From NCBI GenBank assembly GCA_002441055.1, contig DJWR01000023.1, positions 1-5,170 on the forward strand: a DNA stretch of 5,170 bases, in the 5' to 3' direction. Below are positions 1 through 4,906 of the stretch, one piece after another. The stretch is from Caulobacteraceae bacterium UBA6225 (GTDB lineage: Bacteria > Pseudomonadota > Alphaproteobacteria > Caulobacterales > Caulobacteraceae). A program made the position numbers and the translations under genes. Numbering within the stretch: the stretch's first letter is position 1; each line of letters begins with the position of its first letter. The notes below the pieces were generated by a model. That model saw nothing but the letters and a program-made list of their open reading frames with translations, ran no database searches and had not been told where the DNA came from.

Positions 1-308
1 TGGAGATGATCCTCACCGGCCGCATGATGGACGCCGCCGAGGCCGAGCGCGCGGGCCTGGTCTCGCGGGTCCTGCCGGCTGACACGCTCGTGGAGGAGGC
101 CCTGGCGGCGGCCGCCAGGATCGCGGCCCAGTCGCCGGTGGCGGTGATGATGAACAAGGAACTGGTGGAGACGGCTTACGAGACCACCCTGTCGGCCGGG
201 GTGGCGGTGGAGCGGCGGCTGTTCCACTCCCTCTTCGCCTTCGACGACCAGAAGGAGGGCATGGCCGCCTTCGTCGAGAAGCGAAAGCCTGACTTCAAGG
301 GTCGCTAG
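1..308 (+). CDS. Enoyl-CoA hydratase/isomerase (crotonase family), C-terminal part, 5' truncated by window
   Basis: The first complete codon is at position 3 and the gene began before the window; the ATG at 6 is internal. The visible ~101 residues open with E-M-I-L-T-G-R-M-M-D-A, continue with A-E-R-A-G-L-V-S-R-V, and reach a helical end with F-A-F-D-D-Q-K-E-G-M-A-A-F-V-E-K-R-K-P. These are the typical C-terminal blocks of the crotonase fold, where 'TG...A..A...GLV..V' precedes the trimer-forming helices and 'D..EGM.AF.EKR.P' closes the protein. Family members hydrate trans-2-enoyl-CoA to 3-hydroxyacyl-CoA in fatty acid or related acyl-CoA breakdown, in the cytoplasm. The active-site glutamates lie in the missing N-terminal part, so exact substrate and hydratase-versus-isomerase activity cannot be judged. 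It ends in TAG at 306-308, directly abutting the next gene, so the two are probably co-transcribed. Confidence 0.93.
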   Translation, partial: EMILTGRMMDAAEAERAGLVSRVLPADTLVEEALAAAARIAAQSPVAVMMNKELVETAYETTLSAGVAVERRLFHSLFAFDDQKEGMAAFVEKRKPDFKGR

Positions 309-890
309 GTGCGGATCCTCGCCTTCGGGGACTCCTATGTGGCCGGGGTCGGCGATCCCGGCCACCAGGGCTGGATCGGCCGCGCCCTGGCTGGGCGGCC
401 GGAGGTGACCCTCTACAATCTGGGGGTCCGGGGGGACACCAGCGCCGATGTCCTCGCCCGCTTTCCGGCCGAGGCCGCCGCGCGGCTGACCGGCGCAGAG
501 GTCTGTGGACTGGTGTTCGCCTTCGGTCGCAACGACGCCAGCCAGGCCGAGGGGCGGGAACGTCTGACGGCGGCCGAGAGCCTGAAGAACGCTCACAGCC
601 TTCTGACCCAGGGCGCCGCCCGCGCCCCTGTCCTGATGGTTGGCCCCCCGCCGGCCGACGAGCCGGCCCTGGCCGCGCGGGTCGAGGGGCTCAATGAGGC
701 CTTCAAGACCCTCTGCGTCCGCCTGAAGGTTCCCTATATCGACATTCTGCGTCCCCTTGCGGTCAGCGGGACGTGGCTGGCCGAGGCGCAGGCGGGCGAC
801 GGCGCCCATCCCGGCGCGGCCGGCTATCAACAGATGGCCGAGCTGGTGGCCGCCCATCCGGCCTGGCGCAGTTTCACGGGCTTGGGTTGA
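309..890 (+). CDS. SGNH/GDSL-family hydrolase (esterase/acylhydrolase), cytoplasmic
   Basis: This 193-residue protein has the SGNH blocks in order: block I F-G-D-S-Y with nucleophile Ser9, block II N-L-G with Gly39, block III G-R-N-D with Asn75, and block V D-G-A-H-P with Asp164 and His167 completing the triad. The family hydrolyses esters or thioesters of varied substrates; none can be named here. There is no signal peptide or membrane segment, so it should act in the cytoplasm. The length is close to that of compact single-domain SGNH enzymes. Translation starts at GTG 309, the base after the upstream TAG, with AAGGG at 297-301 as ribosome binding site. That tight spacing suggests translational coupling with the enoyl-CoA hydratase gene, so acyl-ester or acyl-CoA handling is possible but only inferred. 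The stop is TGA 888-890. Confidence 0.9.
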   Translation: MRILAFGDSYVAGVGDPGHQGWIGRALAGRPEVTLYNLGVRGDTSADVLARFPAEAAARLTGAEVCGLVFAFGRNDASQAEGRERLTAAESLKNAHSLLTQGAARAPVLMVGPPPADEPALAARVEGLNEAFKTLCVRLKVPYIDILRPLAVSGTWLAEAQAGDGAHPGAAGYQQMAELVAAHPAWRSFTGLG

Positions 891-915
891 ATCCCGCCGC
901 CCGGGTCAGGCGCCA

Positions 916-944
916 TTGACCGGCCGCCCGCCATCCCGTATATC
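916..944 (+). promoter_or_regulatory. Predicted housekeeping promoter of rpsT
   Basis: TTGACC at 916-921 (-35) and TATATC at 939-944 (-10) are separated by 17 bp. Transcription would begin near 951, giving a leader of roughly 57 nt before rpsT. A short dyad, GGTCA (904-908) and TGACC (917-921), overlaps the -35 box; it may be chance. Seen by eye only. Confidence 0.7.
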
Positions 945-1007
945 CGCGCCTCCGATTTTCACCGCCTGGACCTGCGTTCGGGCGCGTTACTTTTCGAGAG
1001 CTTTAGA

Positions 1008-1277
1008 ATGGCCAACACGCCCGGCGCCAAGAAGGCGATCCGCAAGATCGCCCGTCGCACCGAAGTCAACACCGCCCGCCGCTCGCGCGTACGGACCTAT
1101 CTCCGACGCTTCGAGGAGGCGGTTGCCGCCGGCGACGCCGCCGTGGCCAAGACCGCCTTCGTGGAGGCCCAGTCCGAAGTCATGCGGGCGGTCACCAAGG
1201 GCGTGATCCATAAGAACACCGCCTCGCGCAAGGTCTCGCGCCTGGCCGCCCGGCTGAAAAAGCTGGCCGTCGCCTAA
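1008..1277 (+). CDS. rpsT: 30S ribosomal protein S20
   Basis: The 89-residue, very basic protein has the full S20 pattern: an N-terminal M-A-N-T-P-G-A-K-K-A-I-R-K, the N-T-A-R-R-S-R-V-R-T block, a middle helix with F-V-E-A-Q-S-E-V-M-R-A-V-T-K-G-V, and the C-terminal signature I-H-K-N-T-A-S-R-K-V-S-R-L-A-A-R-L-K-K-L. Length matches the family. S20 binds 16S rRNA early in 30S assembly. The start is ATG 1008; the sequence before it (GAGAG at 995-999) is only a modest ribosome binding site. It has its own promoter at 916-944 and a terminator downstream, so it is likely a single-gene transcription unit. rpsT immediately before dnaA is a familiar arrangement in Caulobacterales. Confidence 0.98.
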   Translation: MANTPGAKKAIRKIARRTEVNTARRSRVRTYLRRFEEAVAAGDAAVAKTAFVEAQSEVMRAVTKGVIHKNTASRKVSRLAARLKKLAVA

Positions 1278-1289
1278 AGCTTGACCTTC

Positions 1290-1306
1290 GCCGCCTCTCT
1301 GGCGGC
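1290..1306 (+). terminator. Short hairpin after rpsT, weak terminator candidate
   Basis: A perfect 6-bp GC stem (GCCGCC 1290-1295, GGCGGC 1301-1306) encloses TCTCT, 12 bases after the rpsT stop. Only TTAGAGTCTT follows, so a U-tract is poor. It may slow RNA polymerase or protect the 3' end rather than terminate; the hairpin at 1339-1367 is the better terminator. Confidence 0.35.
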
Positions 1307-1338
1307 TTAGAGTCTTGAATTTGTTCGAAGAATGAACG

Positions 1339-1375
1339 AGCCCGCGCGCCTGTCCGGCGTGCGGGCTTTGTCGTT
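1339..1375 (+). terminator. Rho-independent terminator of rpsT
   Basis: An 11-bp stem with one G-U pair (1339-1349 with 1357-1367) and a 7-nt loop is followed by TTTGTCGTT. It lies about 60 bases after rpsT and before the dnaA promoter, so it separates the two transcription units. Confidence 0.78.
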
Positions 1376-1392
1376 CCCAGGCGCCGGGGTGC

Positions 1393-1599
1393 GACTCCTG
1401 CGACCAAAGTTCTCACTCAAGATCGACCATTTCGGCTTTTCCCTTGTGGCGCGAGGGCCCGCGCTTGAGTCAACGAAAATATCCGCGGACGGCGCGAAGA
1501 ATCACCGTTGACCCCCCCCGGTCCCGGACTAGTCTCTGGGGCTTCAACACAGACGTGTTTTCCATCTGAATTCGGATGAAAAAACGGGGGGCGTGACTC
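1393..1599. promoter_or_regulatory. Cluster of GANTC (CcrM-type) methylation sites in the dnaA control region
   Basis: Four GANTC sites occur at 1393-1397 (GACTC), 1467-1471 (GAGTC), 1499-1503 (GAATC) and 1595-1599 (GACTC); a fifth is at 1310-1314 by the rpsT terminator. The 1499 site ends 4 bp before the predicted dnaA -35 box. In Caulobacter, CcrM methylates GANTC, and the methylation state of the dnaA promoter tunes dnaA transcription during the cell cycle. That the same control operates here is inference from position and density. Confidence 0.6.
1508..1535 (+). promoter_or_regulatory. Predicted dnaA promoter
   Basis: TTGACCC at 1508-1514 and A-C-T-A-G-T-C-T at 1528-1535, 13 bp apart, resemble the Caulobacter housekeeping promoter pattern (TTGACGS, 10-14 bp, GCTANAWC). 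The -35 half is strong and the -10 half keeps only the CTA core. The spacer contains a run of eight C (1512-1519). A start near 1541 would give a leader of about 155 nt to the dnaA ATG at 1697. A long dnaA leader is known in Caulobacter crescentus. Confidence 0.55.
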
Positions 1600-1696
1600 T
1601 ATGCGCTCTCCGGGTAAACCTCTGTGTTTGTTGAATAAACGTGGCCGCGGCGTGGGGTTGCGGCCAATGGTGGCGGATGTTGGGGGAAGAGCGAAA
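1541..1696 (+). promoter_or_regulatory. dnaA mRNA leader with three potential hairpins
   Basis: The predicted leader contains AACAC/GTGTT with a 4-nt loop (1546-1559) almost at the transcript's 5' end; a near-perfect dyad centred on GAATTC (1563-1578, CATC...GATG); and a perfect 7-bp stem TGGCCGC/GCGGCCA with an 11-nt loop (1642-1666), ending 15 bases before the GGGGGAAGAG ribosome binding site (1682-1691). Around 1601-1640 the sequence is less GC-rich than the gene. An in-frame ATG at 1601 would extend DnaA by 32 residues. No known riboswitch pattern is recognised. A role in translational control of dnaA is inference. Confidence 0.45.
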
Positions 1697-3151
1697 ATGG
1701 CTTCTGGGGGATTGGCGGACAGGACGACGGCGACGCCGGCTGGGGCGGTCTGGACAAAGACCTGCCTGACCCTGAAACGCGAGCTGGGCGACGCCACCTT
1801 CGGCTCCTGGCTCGGCCATGCCGCCCTGCGTGAGCGGTCCGAACATGAGGTCTGCCTGGTGGCGGCCACCGGCGTGGCCCGCGACTGGATCCGCCGGCAC
1901 GCCTGGCGCCGGATCGGCGAGCTCTGGGCCCAGAACGACCCCGAAGGCCGGGCCCTGGATCTGAAGTCCCGCATGGAATTCGACGGGGCGGCCCCTGCAG
2001 AGCCCGTGGTGGCCGAGGTGACCCTCGCCAAGGCTCCGGCCCCGTCCGCCTCCGTTCTGCCCCTGCGCGAGGCGCCAGAGGCCCTGGAGGGCCCCGCCGC
2101 TCGACAGACGCGGACCCATGGCCTGCAGGAACGCTTCACCTTCGACACCTTCGTGCCGGGGCCGGCCAATGAGTTCGCCTTCGCCGTGGCCCGCCGGGTC
2201 GGCTGTTGGGCTGATGGCCATTTCAATCCGGTGGTCTTCCACGGGCCCTACGGTTTCGGAAAGACCCACCTGCTGAACGCGCTCGGCTGGGAAGCCCTGC
2301 GCACCGCCCCGGACAAGAAGGTGGTCTATCTGACCGCCGAACGGTTCACCCAGACCTTCGTCAAGGCCGTCCAGGACCGCCAGACCGCCGCCTTCAAGGA
2401 CGAGCTGCGCGACGCCGACCTGCTGCTGATCGATGACGTTCACTTCGTCGCCGGCAAGGCCTCGACCCAGGAGGAGCTGTTCCACACCCTGATCGCCCTG
2501 GTTCAGGACGGCCGCCGGGTGGTGATGACCGCCGATCGTCCGCCCCATGAACTGTCAGACCTGGAGCCCCGCCTGCGCTCTCACCTGCAGGCGGGCCTGG
2601 TCTGCGGCATCGAGCCGGCCGACCGCGACCTGCGACAGGGCATATTGGAGCGCAAGCTGACCATGCTGGCCCGCCAGGGGGGCTTCCCCGCCCAGGCGCG
2701 GCCGGAGGTGCTGCAGTTCCTGGCCGACCGCTTCAGCGACAGCGTGCGCGAGCTGGAGGGCGCTCTGAACACCCTGGTGGCCCGTGTTGGCGCCCAGCTG
2801 GCCGAGTTGAGCCTGGATGAGGCTCAAAGCATCCTGCGGCCCCATCTGTCGGCGCCGGAGCGCAAGGTGACGGTGGACCACATCCAGAAGGCCGTGGCCG
2901 AGCATTTTGGCCTCACCCAGGCTGACCTGCTGTCAGAACGTCGGGCCCGCTCGGTGGCCCGTCCTCGTCAGGCGGCCATGTGGATCGCCAAGCAGATCAC
3001 CACCCGCTCCCTGCCCGATATTGGCCGGCGGTTCGGTGGTCGCGACCACACCACTGTGCTGCACGCGGTGCGCCGGATCGAAGCCCTGAAGGCCGAGGAC
3101 CCGAGTCTGGCCCGCGACCTCGACCTGCTGCTGCGCAAGCTGCGCGGCTAA
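1697..3151 (+). CDS. dnaA: Chromosomal replication initiator protein DnaA
   Basis: The 484-residue protein binds DnaA boxes at the origin and, with ATP, melts DNA and loads the replicative helicase. Domain I spans about 18-90 (V-W-T-K onward), a variable Ala/Pro-rich linker 95-142. The AAA+ domain begins near 145 (E-R-F-T-F-D-T-F-V) with Walker A G183-P-Y-G-F-G-K-T190, Walker B L-L-L-I-D246-D247, sensor I around V-V-M-T-A-D280, and sensor II S-V-R351-E-L-E-G-A-L. Domain IV (389-484) carries A-R-P-R-Q-A-A-M and the signature F-G-G-R-D-H-T-T-V-L-H-A for DnaA-box binding. Box VII reads R-L-R-S-H296-L, with His where E. coli has arginine finger R285. I chose ATG 1697 because GGGGGAAGAG at 1682-1691 is a good ribosome binding site and the length fits Caulobacter DnaA (about 490). 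An in-frame ATG at 1601 (GGGGGG at 1586-1591) would add 32 basic residues unlike DnaA domain I. Confidence 0.97.
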   Translation: MASGGLADRTTATPAGAVWTKTCLTLKRELGDATFGSWLGHAALRERSEHEVCLVAATGVARDWIRRHAWRRIGELWAQNDPEGRALDLKSRMEFDGAAPAEPVVAEVTLAKAPAPSASVLPLREAPEALEGPAARQTRTHGLQERFTFDTFVPGPANEFAFAVARRVGCWADGHFNPVVFHGPYGFGKTHLLNALGWEALRTAPDKKVVYLTAERFTQTFVKAVQDRQTAAFKDELRDADLLLIDDVHFVAGKASTQEELFHTLIALVQDGRRVVMTADRPPHELSDLEPRLRSHLQAGLVCGIEPADRDLRQGILERKLTMLARQGGFPAQARPEVLQFLADRFSDSVRELEGALNTLVARVGAQLAELSLDEAQSILRPHLSAPERKVTVDHIQKAVAEHFGLTQADLLSERRARSVARPRQAAMWIAKQITTRSLPDIGRRFGGRDHTTVLHAVRRIEALKAEDPSLARDLDLLLRKLRG

Positions 3152-3183
3152 GCGCCTTAGCCGACCTCAAGGTCCGCAAGCCC

Positions 3184-3219
3184 AAAGGCCCGCCACCCCC
3201 GGCGGGCCTTTCGCTTTTT
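3184..3219 (+). terminator. Strong rho-independent terminator of dnaA
   Basis: A perfect 11-bp stem (AAAGGCCCGCC 3184-3194 with GGCGGGCCTTT 3201-3211), a 6-nt loop, and a T-run at 3215-3219 lie 33 bases after the dnaA stop. The A-start of the stem gives TTT on the opposite strand too, so it may also help end transcription of the convergent gene at 3282-3803. Confidence 0.9.
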
Positions 3220-3281
3220 CAGCCGGGGAGACGGCCAGGAGGAAGGCGCGCTCGATGACGGCCAGCTCCAGGCCGACCAGC

Positions 3282-3803
3282 TCAGCCCCGCCGCAGCCGC
3301 CGGATCAGGGCCTGGGCGTCCGCCGGCGGCCGCTGCTCCACCCGCCGGTAGTCGCGGCAGTCCAGGGTGCGCGAGACGAGCCCCGCGCTGACCATGGCCC
3401 GGCGCAGGATGGCCGGGTCGCCAAAGGTGTGCAGGGCGTTCAGCCGCGCGTTGAACGCCGGCTCTGTGACCGCGTCGCCGGCCGGCAGGGCGGCCCACAG
3501 GGCCCAGAGCGCCAGGGCCTGTTGCGAAGGCTTGGCCGGCCATTGAGCCAGCCGCCCCTGGGCGTCGAACTGCCGGGCGAGCTTCTCCACCCTGGCGAGA
3601 TCGGCCGGCGTCTCGAGCGGCGCGTCAGGAGCGACGGAGCGGGCGCGGAAGTGCTGGAAGTTCTTAGCCCCGGCCGCCCGGGCCAGGATGTTGAGCATCT
3701 CCACATGACCGGGCGCAGGTCCCTGGCGGGCCAGCTGGTCGCGCAGGGACTTGGCCAGGGCCGAGATGTCGGGGGCGGTGAAGGGAATGGTGGTTCTGGG
3801 CAT
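3282..3803 (-). CDS. DUF2087 domain-containing protein, function unknown
   Basis: This 173-residue soluble protein has two parts. Residues about 12-53 (A-K-S-L-R-D-Q-L ... H-V-E-M-L-N-I-L-A-R-A-A-G-A-K-N-F-Q-H-F) resemble a short helical module found in some glyoxalase-superfamily-annotated proteins ('H...LE.LA...GF.NW..L'). Residues about 85-156 match my memory of DUF2087, a small winged-helix-like domain: W-P-A-K-P-S-Q-Q ... L-W-A-L-W, F-N-A-R-L-N-A-L-H-T-F-G-D-P-A-I-L-R-R, G-L-V-S-R-T and a D-Y-R-R end. DUF2087 often accompanies DNA-binding domains, so a regulatory role is possible, unproven. ATG 3803 is preferred over GTG 3806, because GAGGA lies 6-10 bases upstream of it. GC content and coding style match the core genome. 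It is convergent with dnaA and ends 62 bases beyond that gene's terminator. No membrane segment or signal peptide is seen. Confidence 0.85.
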   Translation of the reverse strand: MPRTTIPFTAPDISALAKSLRDQLARQGPAPGHVEMLNILARAAGAKNFQHFRARSVAPDAPLETPADLARVEKLARQFDAQGRLAQWPAKPSQQALALWALWAALPAGDAVTEPAFNARLNALHTFGDPAILRRAMVSAGLVSRTLDCRDYRRVEQRPPADAQALIRRLRRG

Positions 3804-3810
3804 CACTCAT

Positions 3811-3990
3811 CCTCATGAGGCGCCAACCCCATTTGCTGGGGCGTCGAGGTCACCGACTTTCGACCCGGCGCTTGGCAGGACAAGCGGAGCGAGACGTCTT
3901 GAGGGCAGGTTTAGCTCCCCGGATGGGGCGGTGACGCCTGGGTGAACTGCAGACCCTTACGGCCTTGTAGCAGCCCTCCCGTGGCCGGCA
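3811..3990. other. Gene-free stretch rich in short hairpins, identity unknown
   Basis: No convincing ORF is seen between the DUF2087 gene and the Fic gene. The stretch holds several perfect short stems: the palindrome CCTCATGAGG (3811-3820); CCCCA/TGGGG (3827-3831, 3837-3841); GGTC/GACC (3850-3865 region); CGCTTG/CAAGCG (3869-3874, 3881-3886); CCCC/GGGG (3917-3928); GGCG-GTGA-CGCC with a GNRA-type loop (3927-3938); and GGGT/ACCC (3940-3956). On the - strand it is the leader of the DUF2087 gene. I could not match it to tmRNA, SRP RNA, RNase P RNA, tRNA or a riboswitch I know. GC-rich DNA yields many chance stems, so this is only a candidate structured RNA or decayed gene. Confidence 0.25.
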
Positions 3991-4027
3991 AGAGCGACCA
4001 GGAATATGAATTAAAGCGCTCTATAGA

Positions 4028-4678
4028 TTAAGTAATGCCGTTGCCATTAGGGGGCGATCCGGCCGATTTTAGCTGTTCATCTAGCAATCTTGTAAGTAGT
4101 GCGTGCAGCGGGGAGAGATCCAGAGCATTTTGCTCAAAACTCTTGTCGACCGCCTTCAAGCAAGCCACATATTCGTCCCGATTTTGTCGGATCAAATCAG
4201 GCAAAATGGGGTCACCGGGTAGCCAGCCCCCAGCCTTAAGGCAAAGCACAAAATGGCAAGCTGCGCGCGCCGCCCGACCATTTCCGTTGATGAACGGATG
4301 TATGAAGTTCAGGCGCCATAGAACGTAGGCAGCTAACGTAACCCCATCCCACTGATCCCAAACGCGGTTCACGAAGTTCGTGAACATTTGCATCATTGGA
4401 GGAACTTGGATGTGCAGGGGGGGCGCGAAGCCGCCGTCTTCTACAGGCCCGCCAACAGTGACTATCCACCCGCGAAATTCTCCAGCATTTGCATGCAGAC
4501 AAGACACGGCATGATAGTTTAGCGCCTTAATCACCTCGATGGACAGCATCGGCTGACCTAGCGTGAGAGACGCCAAAGTCACTGAGCGCAAGAAGCTATA
4601 CTGGCGGAGAAGGTTCTCCGCCGCTAGCTCCTGGTAAACAGGATGTTGTTCCGTCCCAACCAGGTCGTGTACGAACAC
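4028..4678 (-). CDS. Fic-domain protein (probable AMP-transferase-type toxin)
   Basis: The 216-residue protein contains the Fic active motif H127-P-F-I-N131-G-N-G-R135-A-A-R138, preceded by L-A-A-Y-V-L-W-R-L-N-F-I, and the upstream flap region F-R-G-W-I-V-T-V (68-75) with P-P-L-H-I-Q-V-P-P (86-94). Fic enzymes usually transfer AMP from ATP to a target-protein hydroxyl; His127 would be the base and Arg135/Arg138 bind phosphates. Asn131 replaces the usual Asp/Glu that holds Mg2+, although I recall a Fic subfamily with exactly this. No internal N-terminal inhibitory motif [S/T]xxxE[G/N] is seen, which fits a class I system with a separate antitoxin. The start is GTG 4678, the first start codon after the upstream gene's stop and in the same frame; no strong ribosome binding site is visible, suggesting coupled translation. 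GC content is lower than in the core genes, consistent with transfer. The target is unknown. Confidence 0.88.
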   Translation of the reverse strand: MFVHDLVGTEQHPVYQELAAENLLRQYSFLRSVTLASLTLGQPMLSIEVIKALNYHAVSCLHANAGEFRGWIVTVGGPVEDGGFAPPLHIQVPPMMQMFTNFVNRVWDQWDGVTLAAYVLWRLNFIHPFINGNGRAARAACHFVLCLKAGGWLPGDPILPDLIRQNRDEYVACLKAVDKSFEQNALDLSPLHALLTRLLDEQLKSAGSPPNGNGIT

Positions 4679-4681
4679 GGG

Positions 4682-4873
4682 TTAGGCGACTTCGCCGCCC
4701 AGCCGAGCCAATGCCTCGGCTACCTCGCGACGGGTAAGGGTGTTGCCCTGTGGTAGATTCCCATAAACAAACGAGACCGTCTGACGGCGAATTTCCTCGG
4801 CGCTCATCTCGTGCTTAGCTGCTCGCTCAAGGCGTCTGATAAGCTGGGGGTCGGTTTTCGGCTGCTCGGGCAT
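4682..4873 (-). CDS. Small Fic-operon partner, putative antitoxin
   Basis: This 63-residue, helical, charged protein precedes the Fic gene: stop TAA at 4682-4684, three bases, then the Fic GTG. ATG 4873 is chosen because GGGAG lies eight bases upstream; an in-frame GTG at 4927 would add 18 residues but would place its start before the predicted promoter -10 box. Residues 24-33 (S-A-E-E-I-R-R-Q-T-V) lead into S34-F-V-Y-G38-N39 and then T-L-T-R-R-E-V-A-E-A-L-A-R-L. Known class I Fic antitoxins (VbhA, YhfG) are similarly small, lie upstream of fic, and use [S/T]xxxE[G/N] to block ATP in the Fic site. Here Ser and Asn fit but Glu is Gly. I do not recognise a named family, so the antitoxin role rests on size, position, coupling and this partial motif. 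Confidence 0.7.
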   Translation of the reverse strand: MPEQPKTDPQLIRRLERAAKHEMSAEEIRRQTVSFVYGNLPQGNTLTRREVAEALARLGGEVA

Positions 4874-4893
4874 GTGCGGTTCTCCCAAAGCGC

Positions 4894-4906
4894 GTTGCGG
4901 CGCAAC
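4894..4906. repeat. Inverted repeat at the predicted start site of the Fic operon
   Basis: GTTGCG (4894-4899) and CGCAAC (4901-4906) form a perfect 6-bp dyad around one base. It lies immediately downstream of the predicted -10 box and covers the expected transcription start, 21 bases before the small partner's ATG. It could be an operator for autoregulation or a hairpin in the leader. Confidence 0.4.

Noticed and set aside
757..1206. + strand frame bridging the SGNH gene and rpsT
   Set aside because: It overlaps two well supported genes and the rpsT promoter, and its Arg/Pro-rich product looks like frame-shifted coding sequence.
1601..1700. DnaA boxes in the dnaA leader
   Set aside because: No stretch there matches TTATCCACA closely enough on either strand.
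1544..2548. Long - strand open frames opposite dnaA (also 1417-2226 and 2555-2905)
   Set aside because: dnaA is certain on the + strand; these are mirror frames produced by GC-rich third codon positions.
3150..3284. Possible small - strand ORF just after the DUF2087 stop (E-L-V-G-L-E-L-A-V-I-E-R-A-F-L-L)
   Set aside because: It looks protein-like at first, but no ATG/GTG/TTG start is available after an upstream in-frame TGA, and it continues through the terminator.
3157..3543. Open frame on the - strand overlapping the DUF2087 gene and dnaA terminator
   Set aside because: Its product is low-complexity Ala/Gly/Pro/Arg, it runs through the terminator hairpin, and it lies out of frame inside the better supported gene.
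3255..3818. Long + strand open frame opposite the DUF2087 gene
   Set aside because: The product has no recognisable domain and the antisense frame encodes a DUF2087 protein; long antisense frames are common in DNA of this GC content.
3841..3990. tmRNA, SRP RNA, RNase P RNA or tRNA fragment
   Set aside because: Hairpins and a GGTCGAAAGT-like segment suggested an RNA gene, but no tRNA-like acceptor end, tag-coding frame, GGAAGCAG motif or RNase P core could be found.
4012..4030. CtrA binding site (TTAA-N7-TTAA)
   Set aside because: Two TTAA copies are present but 13 bases apart, not seven, and they lie at the end of the Fic gene rather than before a promoter.
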